This document shows positions 8,926 through 16,745 of a stretch of DNA of 64,000 nucleotides, in pieces. Each line of letters starts with the position of its first letter. Position 1 is the first letter of the stretch. Below the pieces are notes generated by a model. The model ran no database searches, was not told the DNA's origin, and worked only from the letters and a program-made list of their open reading frames with translations. Source of the stretch: Candidatus Cloacimonetes bacterium 4572_55 (lineage in GTDB: Bacteria; 4572-55); the NCBI GenBank assembly GCA_002084765.1, contig NBMB01000021.1, positions 1-64,000 on the forward strand. The letters are read 5' to 3'. The position numbers and the translations under genes are program-made.

Positions 8926-11679
8926 CTATTCTTGTGGCTTGGCAGTGGAATCATCAACCGCGGTAGAATCATCGACCACGGCTGTTGGCTCGGTTTCCTG
9001 CTTGATAGCCTTATCTCGTTCTTTTTGGTACAAGTCCAGCATGGTTTTCAAACGATCATCCAGCGGACTGAGCGTCATAGCCCTCTCGATCATAGAAATG
9101 GCCTGGTCATAATCTTTCAGTTCGTAATAATCCCGAGCGATCATTTGCAAAAGTGTGACTTGGAATGAAATATCTGCATTATACGTCAAGCTGATCTCGA
9201 AAGATTCGATAGCACCGTGCCAATCTTTCATCTCCTCTTGCATCGCGCCCAGAGAGCGCCAGATCATGGAACCCGTATCATTTTTTGATGTGAACTTGAC
9301 CGCTTTTTTCATCCATTTCACAGCGTCCACCCGCTTCTGATACACAGCGACAGAGTCCTCCGGCGTTCTGACAAGATGAGACGACTTCTGCGCCTGGTCT
9401 CGAGAATTAAAAGCGAGTCGGGCATACGCCGCGGCATAATTGGAGATCAGTTTCCGAGTGTTTGCGTCCAAGGGCGTGCCATCAAAAAGCCCGCGAAAAA
9501 GATATTTCTCCTCCAAATTCTCGATTGTCTTATCTGGCGTGACTTGATAGTCGCCACGCTCCATCACAATGCGAAAAGCCAATCCCTCCAAGCTGAGCCA
9601 GGGTCGAAAGTCGTCAATATCCGCGACTGTGACTGCAAAAAAGATGGGCTTTTTCCATGTGTCGGTCTCCTCGTCCCAATTGTTTTTGATAATATGAAAA
9701 ACAGCCAAATCCTTCACTGTAATCAGTTTGCCTTCACGTACTGTAAAGCGAATTTTATCATCTCTTGCAGAATTGAGAATCAAAGATCCGTAGCTTCCTA
9801 ATTCATCCGCGGAGAGGTGTTCTCGCAGCGCGTTTGAGAATTCGGTCTTATTCTTGTACTCTTTTCCTCTTATAGAATTCAATAGACCAATGGTTTCATT
9901 CGGAATTTTCTCTTCTCTCAGTCTATTAATCACATCATTGGTCACGCTGAAGAATTCTCCGATGGAAAAAGTCGCGTCCTTCGGCTGATAGAACGGATAC
10001 AGACCAAGTATATCAGCGTCTGTCCATTTGATGATATCGTCCATATTATTCGGCGGATTGTCCCGCAACTGCTTGATGTACCACGGCGTGTTCAGCAGGC
10101 TCAGATTCATCACAGTTGCGTCCCTGCGCACATTATGGACCAACTGGACATACCAGAGCGGGAAGGTGTCGTTGTCTCCGTTGGTGAAGATCAAGCCGTC
10201 CTGATCTACTGAAACCAGAATATTATGACCGTAATCATACGGCACATAGACATGATCGCGCCGTGCTCCGTCTAAGTTTCCATATACAGGAATAGCCGCG
10301 AGTAACACGGAAGCAATGGCTGTCGCCGCGGCGATCTTCTCTCCGAATTCCTTTTTCAACCAAGAGCCAATCCCATAAATTCCGATAGCTGTCCAAACGC
10401 AGAAGAAATAGAATCCAGCCACAAAGAAATAATCTCGCTCTCGCACCTCGCTGTCGGATAGGTTCAGATAGACGATCAATCCGAGGGACATGATCACAAA
10501 ATGCACCATGAAGACCAGAAAAGTTTTTCGATTTTGTAGCCAATGCCAAATCACTCCAAATATTGTGATGAGAAATATGGGAGTAAAGGTGATGACTTTG
10601 GTGATTTTCCCCATCCATTCAATGCCGAATTGCCACAGAAAATATTTCCACCACAATGCGATCTGGAAATCAAAAGTTGCTCGGCGTACGACTACGGATT
10701 GTCCCCCGTATTGCTTACGGAGCAGCACGTCCATAAACGCTTGCCACGTCTCGGGATTGCCCTCGTCGATCATGGGGTTGAGAAAAGATCGGATCGGCAG
10801 GTAGGCATGCACGCTTATTCCCAGTATGAACAGGATCGCTCCCGCAAAAATAAAAGGTAAGTTTGGGTGGGGCCACATAAATGCGATCAATCCGCCGGTC
10901 AGGGCTATAGCAAAAACGATCAGTATGGCATGATACATTTCATGCGAGAGACCAACAGACCATAATGTGAAGTTCATAAAGAGAAAAACGACCAGTGCCA
11001 TCACAATAAAATCGATTGCGAGTCGCAAGTCTTTGAATGCTACCAATATAAAAATACCCGGAGCCGCTAAGAAGCAGAGGAGATGGTTTCCCACTCCGAG
11101 AGATAGAAGATAAACGATCAGCAGAAGTCGGTTGTTATTTCCAGATTCTCCGTAGTGATCATACCATTGGAAGGATAGAATGATTGTCAGAGAAATAATA
11201 AACATTGCCAGCGCATAGACCTCCGCCTCTACCGCGTTATTCCAAAAACTGAACATAAAAGCCGCGATCAGACTGCCGGCTAACGCGGAACAATAGAGAA
11301 CCAGTTTTTCGCTCAATGAGGGAGATTCGTCACCCCATCCTTTCATCAACCGGATGATAAGAAGGCAGAGAAATCCAATGGATGCCGCGGCAAAAAAAAC
11401 CGACATGAAGTTAATGCGCATGGTGACGTCGCTCATGCCGGGGATTGGAAGGAGAGAGAAAAATTTACCGACTAATACATAAAGCGGAGTCCCTGGAGGA
11501 TGGGGAACTCCCAAGCTGTACGAAGCGGCGATAAATTCTCCAGCGTCCCAAAAGGAGACCGTCGGAGCCATAGTCCAAAGATATCCGACTATGGCTATAA
11601 AAAAAGCGATAAATCCACAGATTAAATCTGGGCTTTCATAACGAAAAGCGATTCCGGATTCGGAATATTTTTGAGCCAT
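8926..11679 (-). CDS. DUF2723 membrane glycosyltransferase-like protein with C-terminal TPR region
   Basis: A 917-residue polytopic inner-membrane protein. Residues about 1-130 match the DUF2723 signature (MAPTVSFWDAGEFIAAS and GVPHPPGTPLYVLVG); the acidic DAGEF motif near the first loop is like those of GT-C glycosyltransferases such as protein O-mannosyltransferases. About a dozen membrane helices reach residue 480, followed by a soluble region and two or three TPR-like helix pairs (about 790-890). The tail is rich in Asp, Ser and Thr. Family members are frequent in FCB bacteria and are presumed to transfer sugars to exported proteins or lipids; the actual substrate is unknown. A TTGACA-17-TATTTT promoter lies upstream. 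Confidence 0.88.
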   Translation of the reverse strand: MAQKYSESGIAFRYESPDLICGFIAFFIAIVGYLWTMAPTVSFWDAGEFIAASYSLGVPHPPGTPLYVLVGKFFSLLPIPGMSDVTMRINFMSVFFAAASIGFLCLLIIRLMKGWGDESPSLSEKLVLYCSALAGSLIAAFMFSFWNNAVEAEVYALAMFIISLTIILSFQWYDHYGESGNNNRLLLIVYLLSLGVGNHLLCFLAAPGIFILVAFKDLRLAIDFIVMALVVFLFMNFTLWSVGLSHEMYHAILIVFAIALTGGLIAFMWPHPNLPFIFAGAILFILGISVHAYLPIRSFLNPMIDEGNPETWQAFMDVLLRKQYGGQSVVVRRATFDFQIALWWKYFLWQFGIEWMGKITKVITFTPIFLITIFGVIWHWLQNRKTFLVFMVHFVIMSLGLIVYLNLSDSEVRERDYFFVAGFYFFCVWTAIGIYGIGSWLKKEFGEKIAAATAIASVLLAAIPVYGNLDGARRDHVYVPYDYGHNILVSVDQDGLIFTNGDNDTFPLWYVQLVHNVRRDATVMNLSLLNTPWYIKQLRDNPPNNMDDIIKWTDADILGLYPFYQPKDATFSIGEFFSVTNDVINRLREEKIPNETIGLLNSIRGKEYKNKTEFSNALREHLSADELGSYGSLILNSARDDKIRFTVREGKLITVKDLAVFHIIKNNWDEETDTWKKPIFFAVTVADIDDFRPWLSLEGLAFRIVMERGDYQVTPDKTIENLEEKYLFRGLFDGTPLDANTRKLISNYAAAYARLAFNSRDQAQKSSHLVRTPEDSVAVYQKRVDAVKWMKKAVKFTSKNDTGSMIWRSLGAMQEEMKDWHGAIESFEISLTYNADISFQVTLLQMIARDYYELKDYDQAISMIERAMTLSPLDDRLKTMLDLYQKERDKAIKQETEPTAVVDDSTAVDDSTAKPQE

Positions 11680-11804
11680 TGATTTCCCCTATCCTTTCGA
11701 TTCGATTTTTCGATCGTCACATAACAAGTTAGAACGTTTTCGACAAATTTGCAAAAAAAAATTTCCAAGATCATACTGCCGTTTTCGACAAAGGTTCAAC
11801 AGGA

Positions 11805-11833
11805 AAAATAGAATAGAGACTCCAAATTGTCAA
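11805..11833 (-). promoter_or_regulatory. Sigma70-type promoter for the DUF2723 gene
   Basis: On the minus strand, -35 TTGACA (11828-11833), a 17-bp spacer and -10 TATTTT (11805-11810), about 125 bases upstream of the start codon at 11679. Confidence 0.6.
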
Positions 11834-11955
11834 GTAATATTGCAAAATCGTCACTTCTTACAGTCATTTTTTGTATTAATGCACGAAAAGGAAAGATATA
11901 GGCGCGGCTCCGAGACGTATATTTTTATTGAAATGCAAAAAGATCGGTTGACTGT

Positions 11956-11984
11956 TTGACACTTTTTTCGTAAACTCATAAAAT
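11956..11984 (+). promoter_or_regulatory. Sigma70-type promoter for the response regulator
   Basis: Perfect -35 TTGACA (11956-11961), 17-bp spacer, -10 TAAAAT (11979-11984). The start of transcription would be near 11991, leaving a leader of about 110 bases before the ATG at 12104. The rest of the 11680-12103 gap is AT-rich with no gene that I can see. Confidence 0.65.
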
Positions 11985-12005
11985 GGAAGTTAAGGAGGAA
12001 AAAAG

Positions 12006-12034
12006 CCGGACACATATTTCATTGTTCGGTTTTT
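12006..12034 (+). terminator. Terminator-like hairpin in the response-regulator leader
   Basis: CCGGACA (12006-12012) can pair with TGTTCGG (12023-12029), with one G-U pair, followed directly by five T. It lies between the promoter at 11956-11984 and the gene start, so it could act as an attenuator. An AAGGAGG just before it (about 11991-11997) has no start codon behind it. Confidence 0.5.
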
Positions 12035-12103
12035 AATTTTATTTGTAATAGAATATCAATTTAAAATTAATTTAAAACTACTTTTAAAATAGGAAATTTT
12101 AGA

Positions 12104-12481
12104 ATGGGAATAAAAAAAGTTCTCATTGTTGACGATGAGGCTCATATTCGAGATATTTTAAAATTGCGGCTTCAGATTGCGGGTTTTAAGACCGTTGATG
12201 CAAACTGCGGAAAGCAAGCGATTAAGATCATCCCGAAGGAAAATCCAGACCTGGTTATTTTGGATGTGATGATGCCGGACATAGACGGTTGGGAAGTGTG
12301 CAGATACATTCGGAATCAACCCGAGGTTGCTCATGTGCTGATCGTCATGTTGACGGCAAAGAACGAAATTCGAGATAGAGAGTTGGGGATTCAGGTCGGG
12401 GTAAACGGCTATGTTACAAAGCCCTTCAGCCCGAACGAACTCGTGGAAAGAATTCGGAAGTTAGAAAGTTTGGTAGACTGA
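12104..12481 (+). CDS. Single-domain response regulator (CheY-like)
   Basis: A 125-residue receiver domain without an output domain. The acidic pocket (VDDEAHIRD), phosphoacceptor Asp in LVILDVMMPDIDGWE, the Thr of MLTAKN and the Lys of VTKPFSP are all present, so it should accept phosphate from a histidine kinase and act through protein contacts. The start is preceded by AGGAA at 12091-12095. The gene is monocistronic, between its own promoter and a terminator hairpin. The nearest kinase in the window is the response regulator-kinase hybrid at 15590-16687, but a partnership is only a guess. Confidence 0.9.
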   Translation: MGIKKVLIVDDEAHIRDILKLRLQIAGFKTVDANCGKQAIKIIPKENPDLVILDVMMPDIDGWEVCRYIRNQPEVAHVLIVMLTAKNEIRDRELGIQVGVNGYVTKPFSPNELVERIRKLESLVD

Positions 12482-12499
12482 ATGAAACTTAGCCCTCAT

Positions 12500-12526
12500 G
12501 TTTGGCGTATCTCCAAACGCTTTTTT
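12500..12526 (+). terminator. Rho-independent terminator after the response regulator
   Basis: GTTTGG (12500-12505) pairs with CCAAAC (12513-12518) around a 7-base loop, followed by GC and six T (12521-12526), 19 bases past the stop codon. Confidence 0.7.
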
Positions 12527-12555
12527 GTGGCAGATGCCGCCGAAGCGATCGAAAC

Positions 12556-12584
12556 TTGACAGAACGGGCTGAATAGGCTATATT
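12556..12584 (+). promoter_or_regulatory. Sigma70-type promoter for lepB
   Basis: Near-consensus: -35 TTGACA (12556-12561), 17-bp spacer, -10 TATATT (12579-12584). Transcription would begin near 12591, which rules out the in-frame TTG at 12583 as a start and supports the ATG at 12646. Confidence 0.75.
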
Positions 12585-12645
12585 GAGTTTTGTATTTGCA
12601 GAACAGATTTCACGCCCTCATAAATCGAAAGGAGAAAAATTAGGA

Positions 12646-13332
12646 ATGGAAACTGTTGTAAAAAATCAACAAAAGGCTGTCGATATGACGAAAGTTAAGA
12701 AAAAAAAAGGCGCGCAGTCAATTGTCCGGGAGTATACCGAAGCGATTCTGGTAGCCGTTGTGCTGGCGTTATTTCTGCGGACTTTTGTCGTCCAAGCCTT
12801 CAAAATTCCATCGGAGTCGATGATGGAAACACTGCTTGTTGGCGACTATCTTTTGGTCAATAAGTTTATATACGGAATAAAGGTTCCTTTTACTGATAAA
12901 TTTATCGTCAATTTCAAAGACCCGAAACCGGGCGAAGTCATCGTTTTTCGCTATCCACTTGATCCGAGCCGAGATTATATCAAACGGTGCGTGGCAGTGG
13001 AGGGCGATACGGTCACAGTTCGGGACAATCAGCTTTTTATTAACGGACGATCTATTTACGAATATTATAAACTGGTGAAGAGCCCTAACAATATCCACTC
13101 CAATTTTGGTCCCAAAGAGGTGCCAGAAGGGCATATTTTTATGATGGGAGACAACAGAAATAATAGCGCGGACAGCCGTTCATGGGGATTTTTGGACAAA
13201 AAATTTCTGCGGGGTCGGGCATTGATCCGCTATTTTTCGTGGGACAAGGAGAGGCATCTACCGAGAATTTCTCGCATCGGCTCACCTATTATCCATGCGA
13301 CCGACGCGTTTTCAACCGAACATTCGAAATAA
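12646..13332 (+). CDS. lepB: Signal peptidase I
   Basis: A 228-residue membrane serine protease that removes Sec signal peptides. After a lysine-rich N-terminus, one membrane helix (about 33-47) leads to the SPase box with nucleophile Ser58 in IPSESMMETL. The general base is Lys113 in YIKRCVAVEGD, and the GDNRNNSADSR box follows. The reading frame stays open to a TTG at 12583, but that codon overlaps the -10 element of a strong promoter; the ATG at 12646 has AAAGGAG 11 bases upstream and gives a usual family length. The 2-hydroxyacid dehydrogenase gene follows after 12 bases, probably in the same transcript. Confidence 0.95.
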   Translation: METVVKNQQKAVDMTKVKKKKGAQSIVREYTEAILVAVVLALFLRTFVVQAFKIPSESMMETLLVGDYLLVNKFIYGIKVPFTDKFIVNFKDPKPGEVIVFRYPLDPSRDYIKRCVAVEGDTVTVRDNQLFINGRSIYEYYKLVKSPNNIHSNFGPKEVPEGHIFMMGDNRNNSADSRSWGFLDKKFLRGRALIRYFSWDKERHLPRISRIGSPIIHATDAFSTEHSK

Positions 13333-13344
13333 ACGGAGTGCAAA

Positions 13345-14316
13345 ATGAAAGTATATGTGACGAGACAGATACCACAAATCGGGATCGATAAGCTCAAGCA
13401 ATATCACGACGTCGATGTGAATTGGGATTCAGTCGGTCTGAGTCGAGATCAATTCTCGGCAAAGTTTCAGGAATACGACGCGATTGTGACGGTCTTGAGC
13501 GACCGGATCGATCGAGACCTCCTCTCCCGAGCGGATCATATCAAGGTCTTGGCGAATTACGCGGTCGGGTATGACAATATTGATCTGCAAGCCGCGACCG
13601 AATATCGCATCCCTGTGACAAACACCCCCGGGGTCTTGACCGAAAGCACAGCGGAATTGGCGTGGACTTTGATGTTTGCCGTGGCTCGACAGGTTCCCAA
13701 GGCGGAAGCTTTTGCACGAGCTGGAAGATTTGAAGGATGGGGGCGCAGTTTATTGATGTTCTTGGGGGACGATCTTTCCCATAAAACCCTCGGCGTCGTC
13801 GGCGCGGGTCGGATCGGATCTGCGTTCGCCCGGATGTCTCGCGGCTTTGATATGAAAATTCTTTTTACCGCCAACTCGCCCAAGCCAGAATTGGAAAAAA
13901 AGCTGAACGCGCGTCAAACCGATTTGGAAGAGTTGTTGACACAGTCCGATTTTGTCTCTCTCCACTGCCCTTTAACGCCGAAAACCCACCACCTGATCAA
14001 CGAAAAAGCATTGCAATTGATGAAAAAATCCGCGTATTTAATCAACACCGCGCGCGGTCCCGTGGTCGATGAACTCGCGCTTATAGATGCTCTAAAGACC
14101 GGAGAAATTGCCGGTGCGGGTTTGGATGTGTACGAATGGGAGCCAAAAATTCCCGAAGAGCTTCGGGCGTTAGACAATGTGGTTTTATTGCCGCATATCG
14201 GCAGCGCGACCGTCGCGACCCGAAATCGCATGGCTGAAATGGCGGCTGACAATGTGCTCGCCGCTCTGAGAGGAGAAAAACCTCCGAACTGTCTGAATCC
14301 TGATATTTATTCATAG
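13345..14316 (+). CDS. D-2-hydroxyacid dehydrogenase (glyoxylate/hydroxypyruvate reductase type)
   Basis: A 323-residue NAD(P)-dependent enzyme that interconverts 2-oxoacids and D-2-hydroxyacids. The nucleotide-binding fold carries GVVGAGRIGSAFA (about residues 150-163). The catalytic Arg237 (NTARGP), Glu266 (YEWEP) and His284 (LLPHIGSA) have the same spacing as in glyoxylate reductases. The segment after the second beta strand of the Rossmann fold (FTANSPKPE) lacks the acidic residue that favours NAD, so NADP use is possible. It follows lepB by 12 bases and is followed 42 bases later by a lipoprotein gene. The exact substrate is not readable from sequence. Confidence 0.88.
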   Translation: MKVYVTRQIPQIGIDKLKQYHDVDVNWDSVGLSRDQFSAKFQEYDAIVTVLSDRIDRDLLSRADHIKVLANYAVGYDNIDLQAATEYRIPVTNTPGVLTESTAELAWTLMFAVARQVPKAEAFARAGRFEGWGRSLLMFLGDDLSHKTLGVVGAGRIGSAFARMSRGFDMKILFTANSPKPELEKKLNARQTDLEELLTQSDFVSLHCPLTPKTHHLINEKALQLMKKSAYLINTARGPVVDELALIDALKTGEIAGAGLDVYEWEPKIPEELRALDNVVLLPHIGSATVATRNRMAEMAADNVLAALRGEKPPNCLNPDIYS

Positions 14317-14358
14317 CCTTTCCGCAGATTATTTCCATTTAAAACAGAATATACGCGA

Positions 14359-15384
14359 ATGGCTCATAATAGATTAAAATTCATCACTCTTTTTCTTCTT
14401 TTGTTTCTCTCCTGCGGTCAACAGAAATCGCCGCCTGGGGGACCTCCTGATGTAATTCCGCCCAAAATCATGGATATTTTTCCTCTTGACCGGGAGGAAA
14501 AAGTCCCTTTGGATTCGGAAATCCACCTCATTTTCAGCGAGATCGTGGATCATTCCGGAGCCGAGAAGCTCGTCCGACTCTTCCCGTCCACCTTATACCA
14601 AACCGATTGGGATGGCGAAATCCTAAAGCTGAAGCCTAAAGAACCGCTTGAGCCGGACTACGTCTATGACCTCTATTTTTTCGGTAATATCAAAGACAGA
14701 GATGGGAACAGGACAGACGAACGGAGACACTGTATCTTCACCACAGCGGATTCGCTGCCGATCGGGGAGATCGAGGGAACGGTGAGCCATCTCAAAGAGG
14801 ACACAGCTAAAGCAGTGATCGAACTCTATTTGTTAAACCCGATGCATCGCGATTCCATTCCCGCCAAGCCGATGCGAGCGGCAACTGGGGACAAACAAGG
14901 TCAATTTATTTTTTCTCACCTCTACACTCCCGGAGTGTATCATCTCCGCGCCTATATAGACAAAAATAGCGATTGGAAACGGCAGCCCTCTTCTGAGCCT
15001 TTGGCAGAGACTGAACAGCCTCTCTACCTGATCGAAAGTCGTCCTCGATCCAGTGTCCGACTGCATACGCTTTTGCCAGGGGATCCTGGAGCTGTCGCGG
15101 GATCTATAGAGAAACCAGATTCCTTGAGTGCCTATCCGTTTCTGGTTCGGACGATTCGCCTCGCCGAGCCTCCGGATACATTGATACAAAAAATTCAAGA
15201 ACAATCGGATTATACGCTCTACGATCTGCCGGCAGGGAACTATCTCGTCACCGGCATTGTTGATCGGGATCGGGACGGCAGAGGTGCCGAGGATTATGAT
15301 TACAGTTCCGTTTATCCAGATACGGTGATCGTAATATCTGGGAAAAAAACCAAATCAGTCAATCTGATTTTCAAAAAGTTCTAA
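14359..15384 (+). CDS. Lipoprotein with bacterial Ig-like (Big_5) domain
   Basis: A 341-residue predicted lipoprotein: the signal ends in the lipobox LFLSC with the lipidated Cys at residue 19. The next residues (PPGGPPDVIPPKIMDIFP) are the classic entry to the Big_5/SbsA Ig-like domain (about 35-130), common in FCB surface lipoproteins. The remainder (about 135-340) is beta-rich and ends with a repeat of YDLPAGNYLV and a DRDRDG segment like a prealbumin-type fold. No catalytic motif is seen. It lies 42 bases after the dehydrogenase, so it may share the lepB transcript. A structural or cell-surface role is likely. Confidence 0.8.
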   Translation: MAHNRLKFITLFLLLFLSCGQQKSPPGGPPDVIPPKIMDIFPLDREEKVPLDSEIHLIFSEIVDHSGAEKLVRLFPSTLYQTDWDGEILKLKPKEPLEPDYVYDLYFFGNIKDRDGNRTDERRHCIFTTADSLPIGEIEGTVSHLKEDTAKAVIELYLLNPMHRDSIPAKPMRAATGDKQGQFIFSHLYTPGVYHLRAYIDKNSDWKRQPSSEPLAETEQPLYLIESRPRSSVRLHTLLPGDPGAVAGSIEKPDSLSAYPFLVRTIRLAEPPDTLIQKIQEQSDYTLYDLPAGNYLVTGIVDRDRDGRGAEDYDYSSVYPDTVIVISGKKTKSVNLIFKKF

Positions 15385-15589
15385 AAATTTAAAAAAAACG
15401 GGGACAGCCGTGACCAAATACCTTTCGTTTTCGATTCTTCGGATAAGTACCGCGCCCGATCCGGCGTCAAACTCAGCTCATATTCATAGTCCACAGGCTC
15501 TCCTGTCAAAAAAAATACGTGGCAATTTTCGTCTGATTGATATAAATTGTCGTTGCAAAATTGGATCAACTCATACGGGAGAAATCAAA

Positions 15590-16687
15590 ATGATTAAAAT
15601 ATTGGTGATCGAAGATCGCGCGTCGATCCGTGAAAATATCGCCGAAATACTGGAGTTAGAGGGTTACGAACCGATTCAGGCTGAGGATGGGATAGCCGGC
15701 GTTCGAGAGGCCATAAAGCATCGTCCGAATCTGATTTTGAGTGATATTCTGATGCCTGGTCTGGACGGATACGGCGTGCTGCGGAAACTTCGTGGACATC
15801 CGGAAACCGCGCTGATACCTTTCATCTTTCTGACAGCCAAAACAGCCCGAAAGGACGTCCGCCAGGGCATGGACTTCGGCGCGGACGATTATATCACCAA
15901 GCCCTTTACTGTCGAGGAGTTGCTTGCCACGATTCAAATGCGCTTAAGTAAATATCAGAGGATTCAGGAACGATTCGAAAACCTGCGATTGAACCTCAGC
16001 ACAGCCCTGCCACATGAAATGCGCACCCCGTTGACCGTGATCATGGGCATAGGGGAGTTAATCAGCGATTCGAATTTTCCGCTCAAATCTGAGGAAATAA
16101 CGGAAATGGGGCGCATTATCTATAAGAATTCGGCTCGACTGCATCATCTAATCGAGAATTATCTTCTTTTTGTCAACCTGACCTTGATCGAGGACGATCC
16201 GGATAAGTTGAGCCTACTTAGAAAAAGCTATGTGATAAACGCCGGGTCTATTATCACTTCGGTGGCTCTGAGGAAAGCCGAGGCGGCGAAACGGTCAAGC
16301 GACCTTATTCTGAATCTGCCCTGCGTCCCACTGCAATTATCGGAAGATCGGCTGCAAAAAATAATGGATGAGATTATCGATAACAGCTTGAAATTTTCAC
16401 AACCAGGAGCGCGCGTCCAGGTGATCGGAACGATCGAAGGCCATCAATTTTCATTGCAAATTATCGACCATGGCAGAGGAATGACTCCAGAGCAGATAGC
16501 GTCTGTTGGAGCCTACGTCCAGTTTGATCGGCAACTGCACGAACAGTCCGGATCTGGATTGGGTTTGGTATTGGCAAAAAAGTTGGCGGAGTTATTTAAC
16601 GGATCGCTTACCATTGCAAGCGTCCCTAATGAACAGACCGTTGTCACACTCATTTTACCGATTGCCGAGCAAGAACGTCAATCCTAA
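15590..16687 (+). CDS. Response regulator-histidine kinase hybrid
   Basis: A 365-residue cytoplasmic protein with an N-terminal receiver (about 1-120; phosphoacceptor Asp in ILSDILMPGLDGY, Lys in ITKPFTVEE) fused to a HisKA-HATPase_c kinase. The H-box is LPHEMRTPLTV, the N-box is DEIIDNSLKFS, and the G-boxes are DHGRGMTPEQ and GSGLGLVLAKK. There is no membrane segment, so the input is probably phosphate arriving at the receiver from another kinase. The frame extends upstream to a GTG at 15410, but the ATG at 15590 has GGAGA seven bases upstream and starts right at the receiver fold. The 205 bases before it hold no gene that I can support. Confidence 0.9.
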   Translation: MIKILVIEDRASIRENIAEILELEGYEPIQAEDGIAGVREAIKHRPNLILSDILMPGLDGYGVLRKLRGHPETALIPFIFLTAKTARKDVRQGMDFGADDYITKPFTVEELLATIQMRLSKYQRIQERFENLRLNLSTALPHEMRTPLTVIMGIGELISDSNFPLKSEEITEMGRIIYKNSARLHHLIENYLLFVNLTLIEDDPDKLSLLRKSYVINAGSIITSVALRKAEAAKRSSDLILNLPCVPLQLSEDRLQKIMDEIIDNSLKFSQPGARVQVIGTIEGHQFSLQIIDHGRGMTPEQIASVGAYVQFDRQLHEQSGSGLGLVLAKKLAELFNGSLTIASVPNEQTVVTLILPIAEQERQS

Positions 16688-16745
16688 TGGAAATTACGAA
16701 TTACGGATATTTTTATTGTTTCTATTCTGTTGAGGAGGAGAAGTT

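Noticed and set aside
8787-8972. 61-codon minus-strand frame below the DUF2723 gene
   Set aside because: It contains the terminator hairpin and the end of the DUF2723 gene in another frame.
15381-15569. 62-codon minus-strand frame between the lipoprotein and the receiver-kinase genes
   Set aside because: No start site and no recognisable domain; it overlaps the end of the lipoprotein gene and looks like intergenic sequence that happens to be open.
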